From JAIVGV01 sp035295985 (GTDB taxonomy: Bacteria > Acidobacteriota > Blastocatellia > Pyrinomonadales > Pyrinomonadaceae): DNA of 7,065 nt. The position numbers and the translations under genes are program-made. Positions 6,032 to 7,065 of the stretch are shown piece by piece; position 1 is the first letter of the stretch, and every line of letters begins with the position of its first letter. The stretch lies in the NCBI GenBank assembly GCA_035295985.1, contig DATHBT010000344.1, positions 1-7,065 of the forward strand, given 5' to 3'. The notes beneath the pieces were generated by a model. It did not search any database. It was not told the DNA's origin and worked only from the letters and a program-made list of their open reading frames with translations.

Positions 6032-6224
6032 AAGCCCCGCAGGGGCGAGATGAAATAGCTTGGGGCGCAGCCCCAAGATCGACGTTGAGAAAAAGTCGAA
6101 GCCCCGGAGGGGCGGAATAGATCGTTGAAGGCTTATTCCGCCCCTCCGGGGCTTCAATACTTTTCAACGGCTTCTTTCCTTGGGGCTACGCCCCAAGCTC
6201 TCACATGACGCCCCTGCGGGGCTT
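6032..6224. repeat. Nested palindromic repeat of GCCCCGnAGGGGC units
   Basis: This is a roughly 190-bp imperfect inverted repeat in which each arm carries the same three smaller palindromes in mirrored order. AAGCCCCGCAGGGGCG (6032-6047) is matched exactly by its complement at 6209-6224. CTTGGGGCGCAGCCCCAAG (6059-6077) is matched with one difference at 6179-6197. A 22-base arm at 6098-6119 is matched perfectly at 6134-6155. Short GC palindromes of this kind are usually dispersed REP-like elements in high-GC genomes. It fills the space between two convergent genes. Confidence 0.85.
6098..6155. terminator. Bidirectional intrinsic terminator between DinB gene and glnE
   Basis: A perfect 22-base-pair GC-rich stem (6098-6119 with 6134-6155) closes on a 14-base loop. 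On the plus strand it is followed within a few bases by TACTTTT (6158-6164). On the minus strand it is followed by CTTTTTCTC (the complement of GAGAAAAAG at 6087-6095). It can therefore stop transcription from both converging genes. Confidence 0.65.
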
Positions 6225-6248
6225 CAACGCCTTCTGCTTTCTGCCTTC

Positions 6249-7065
6249 CTAACCCGACGTGACTCGTTCGTAGGCGGCGCGGATCGAGGCCGTGCGCTCG
6301 CGCAGGGTCGCGACGAGTGCGGCCGGAGAAGCGAAGCCGAGGGCGGAGGCGAGGTCGCGAAGCGTCGGGTGGTCTGGCGCGGCGGGCAGGCGCGTGGAGC
6401 GGCCGGTCGTGAGGCGCAGGCGGTGATCGAGGCGGCGCAGCAGCGCGTAGCCTTCGGAGAGCGCGGCGTGCTCGCTCTCGTCGAGCGAGCCTGCGGCGCG
6501 CAGTCGCGCGAGCGTGGCGGCGGTCGAGCGGTCGTCGCCCTCGTCGGGCAGGCGGTCGCGCAGTTGTAGGTAGCGCGCGGCGAAGTAAACGTCGAGCATG
6601 CCGCCCGCGCCGAACTTGATGTCGAGCGCGCCCGCCCCGGCACGCGCGCGCTCGCGCTCCAGCCGCTCGCGCACACGCCGCGTCTCAAGCCGCAGCTCTT
6701 CGCCGTCGCACCTCCGGGCCGCGCCGTGAAGCGCGCGCCGTGCACGCGCTTCGACGGCGCGGCCGAGTTCGAGGTCGCCGCCGACGGCGCGCAGCTTGAC
6801 GTAGGCCAACCACTCCCAGACGCCGGCCTGCGCCGAGACGTAAGAGACGAACGACTGCGCGCCGCGCGCCACGGGGCCGCTCTTGCCGTCGGGCCGCAGC
6901 CTGAGATCGACGCGGTAGAGGTGGCCCTCGCGCGTGACGGAGGAGAGCGCGGCCGTCATCAGCTCGGCGAGGCGAGCGTAAGCCTCCTCGCGCGCGAGCG
7001 CGCGCAGGGGCGGCGCGGTGCGCTCGTCATAGACGAGGACGATGTCGAGGTCGGAGCCGTAGTCC
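6249..7065 (-). CDS. glnE: Glutamine synthetase adenylyltransferase, C-terminal part (5' end beyond window)
   Basis: The frame enters at the right edge and ends with TAG at 6251-6249; 271 residues are visible of the roughly 950 expected. GlnE attaches and removes AMP on glutamine synthetase according to nitrogen status, acting in the cytoplasm with PII. The visible part begins in the catalytic motif DYGSDLDIVLVYDE (nucleotidyltransferase GSDxD), continues with YRVDLRLRPDGKSGPVARG and WEWLAYVKLRAVGGD, and then the helical domain with IKFGAGGMLDVYF and LDHRLRLTTG. This order is that of the C-terminal adenylyltransferase half. The ATG at 6959 is internal, because homology continues upstream of it to the edge. 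One oddity is a Tyr where the family usually has Glu in the DxEF motif. The gene is convergent with the DinB gene across a palindromic terminator. Confidence 0.95.
   Translation of the reverse strand, partial: DYGSDLDIVLVYDERTAPPLRALAREEAYARLAELMTAALSSVTREGHLYRVDLRLRPDGKSGPVARGAQSFVSYVSAQAGVWEWLAYVKLRAVGGDLELGRAVEARARRALHGAARRCDGEELRLETRRVRERLERERARAGAGALDIKFGAGGMLDVYFAARYLQLRDRLPDEGDDRSTAATLARLRAAGSLDESEHAALSEGYALLRRLDHRLRLTTGRSTRLPAAPDHPTLRDLASALGFASPAALVATLRERTASIRAAYERVTSG

Noticed and set aside
6180..6569. Plus-strand 129-codon frame over the palindrome and glnE
   Set aside because: It is antisense to clear glnE homology and begins inside repeat sequence.

Overview
The window looks like a piece of a high-GC chromosome from the Acidobacteriota, probably a Blastocatellia-type lineage. 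This is inference. It rests on an exported von Willebrand A protein of the type described as the 'VWFA-related Acidobacterial domain', GC-rich coding with many C/G third positions, and an exported M14 peptidase and an amidohydrolase typical of protein-scavenging soil bacteria.

Left flank (1-3551). A signal-peptide-bearing M14 zinc carboxypeptidase-like protein is read on the minus strand and runs off the left edge. Divergent from it is a 67-residue CxxC...CxxC protein. Next comes an intergenic stretch full of GTCAGTG tandem repeats and their inverted copies, then a complete exported metal-dependent amidohydrolase (imidazolonepropionase/prolidase-like).

Centre (about 3590-5510). This is the part that stands out. 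Three sites with the architecture of integron attC recombination sites lie at about 3591-3678, 4156-4245 and 5379-5487. Each ends in a GTTAGSC core, and the second also has an almost textbook folded structure: paired ends, an unpaired spacer and extrahelical bases. They bracket two single-gene units in the same orientation, a four-helix membrane protein and a VWA protein of much lower GC than its surroundings. A third gene, a DinB-fold protein, starts 21 bases after the last core. No integrase is visible, so this reads as an integrase-less cassette cluster (CALIN-like) or an internal piece of a larger array.

Right flank (6015-7065). A roughly 190-bp nested palindrome built of GCCCCGnAGGGGC units sits between the convergent DinB and glnE genes and probably ends transcription from both sides. 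The C-terminal quarter of glnE (glutamine synthetase adenylyltransferase) is read on the minus strand and runs off the right edge.

The flanking genes are ordinary chromosomal housekeeping and secreted-hydrolase genes. The cassette-like centre is accessory material inserted between them. No rRNA, tRNA, CRISPR or insertion-sequence transposase was seen.
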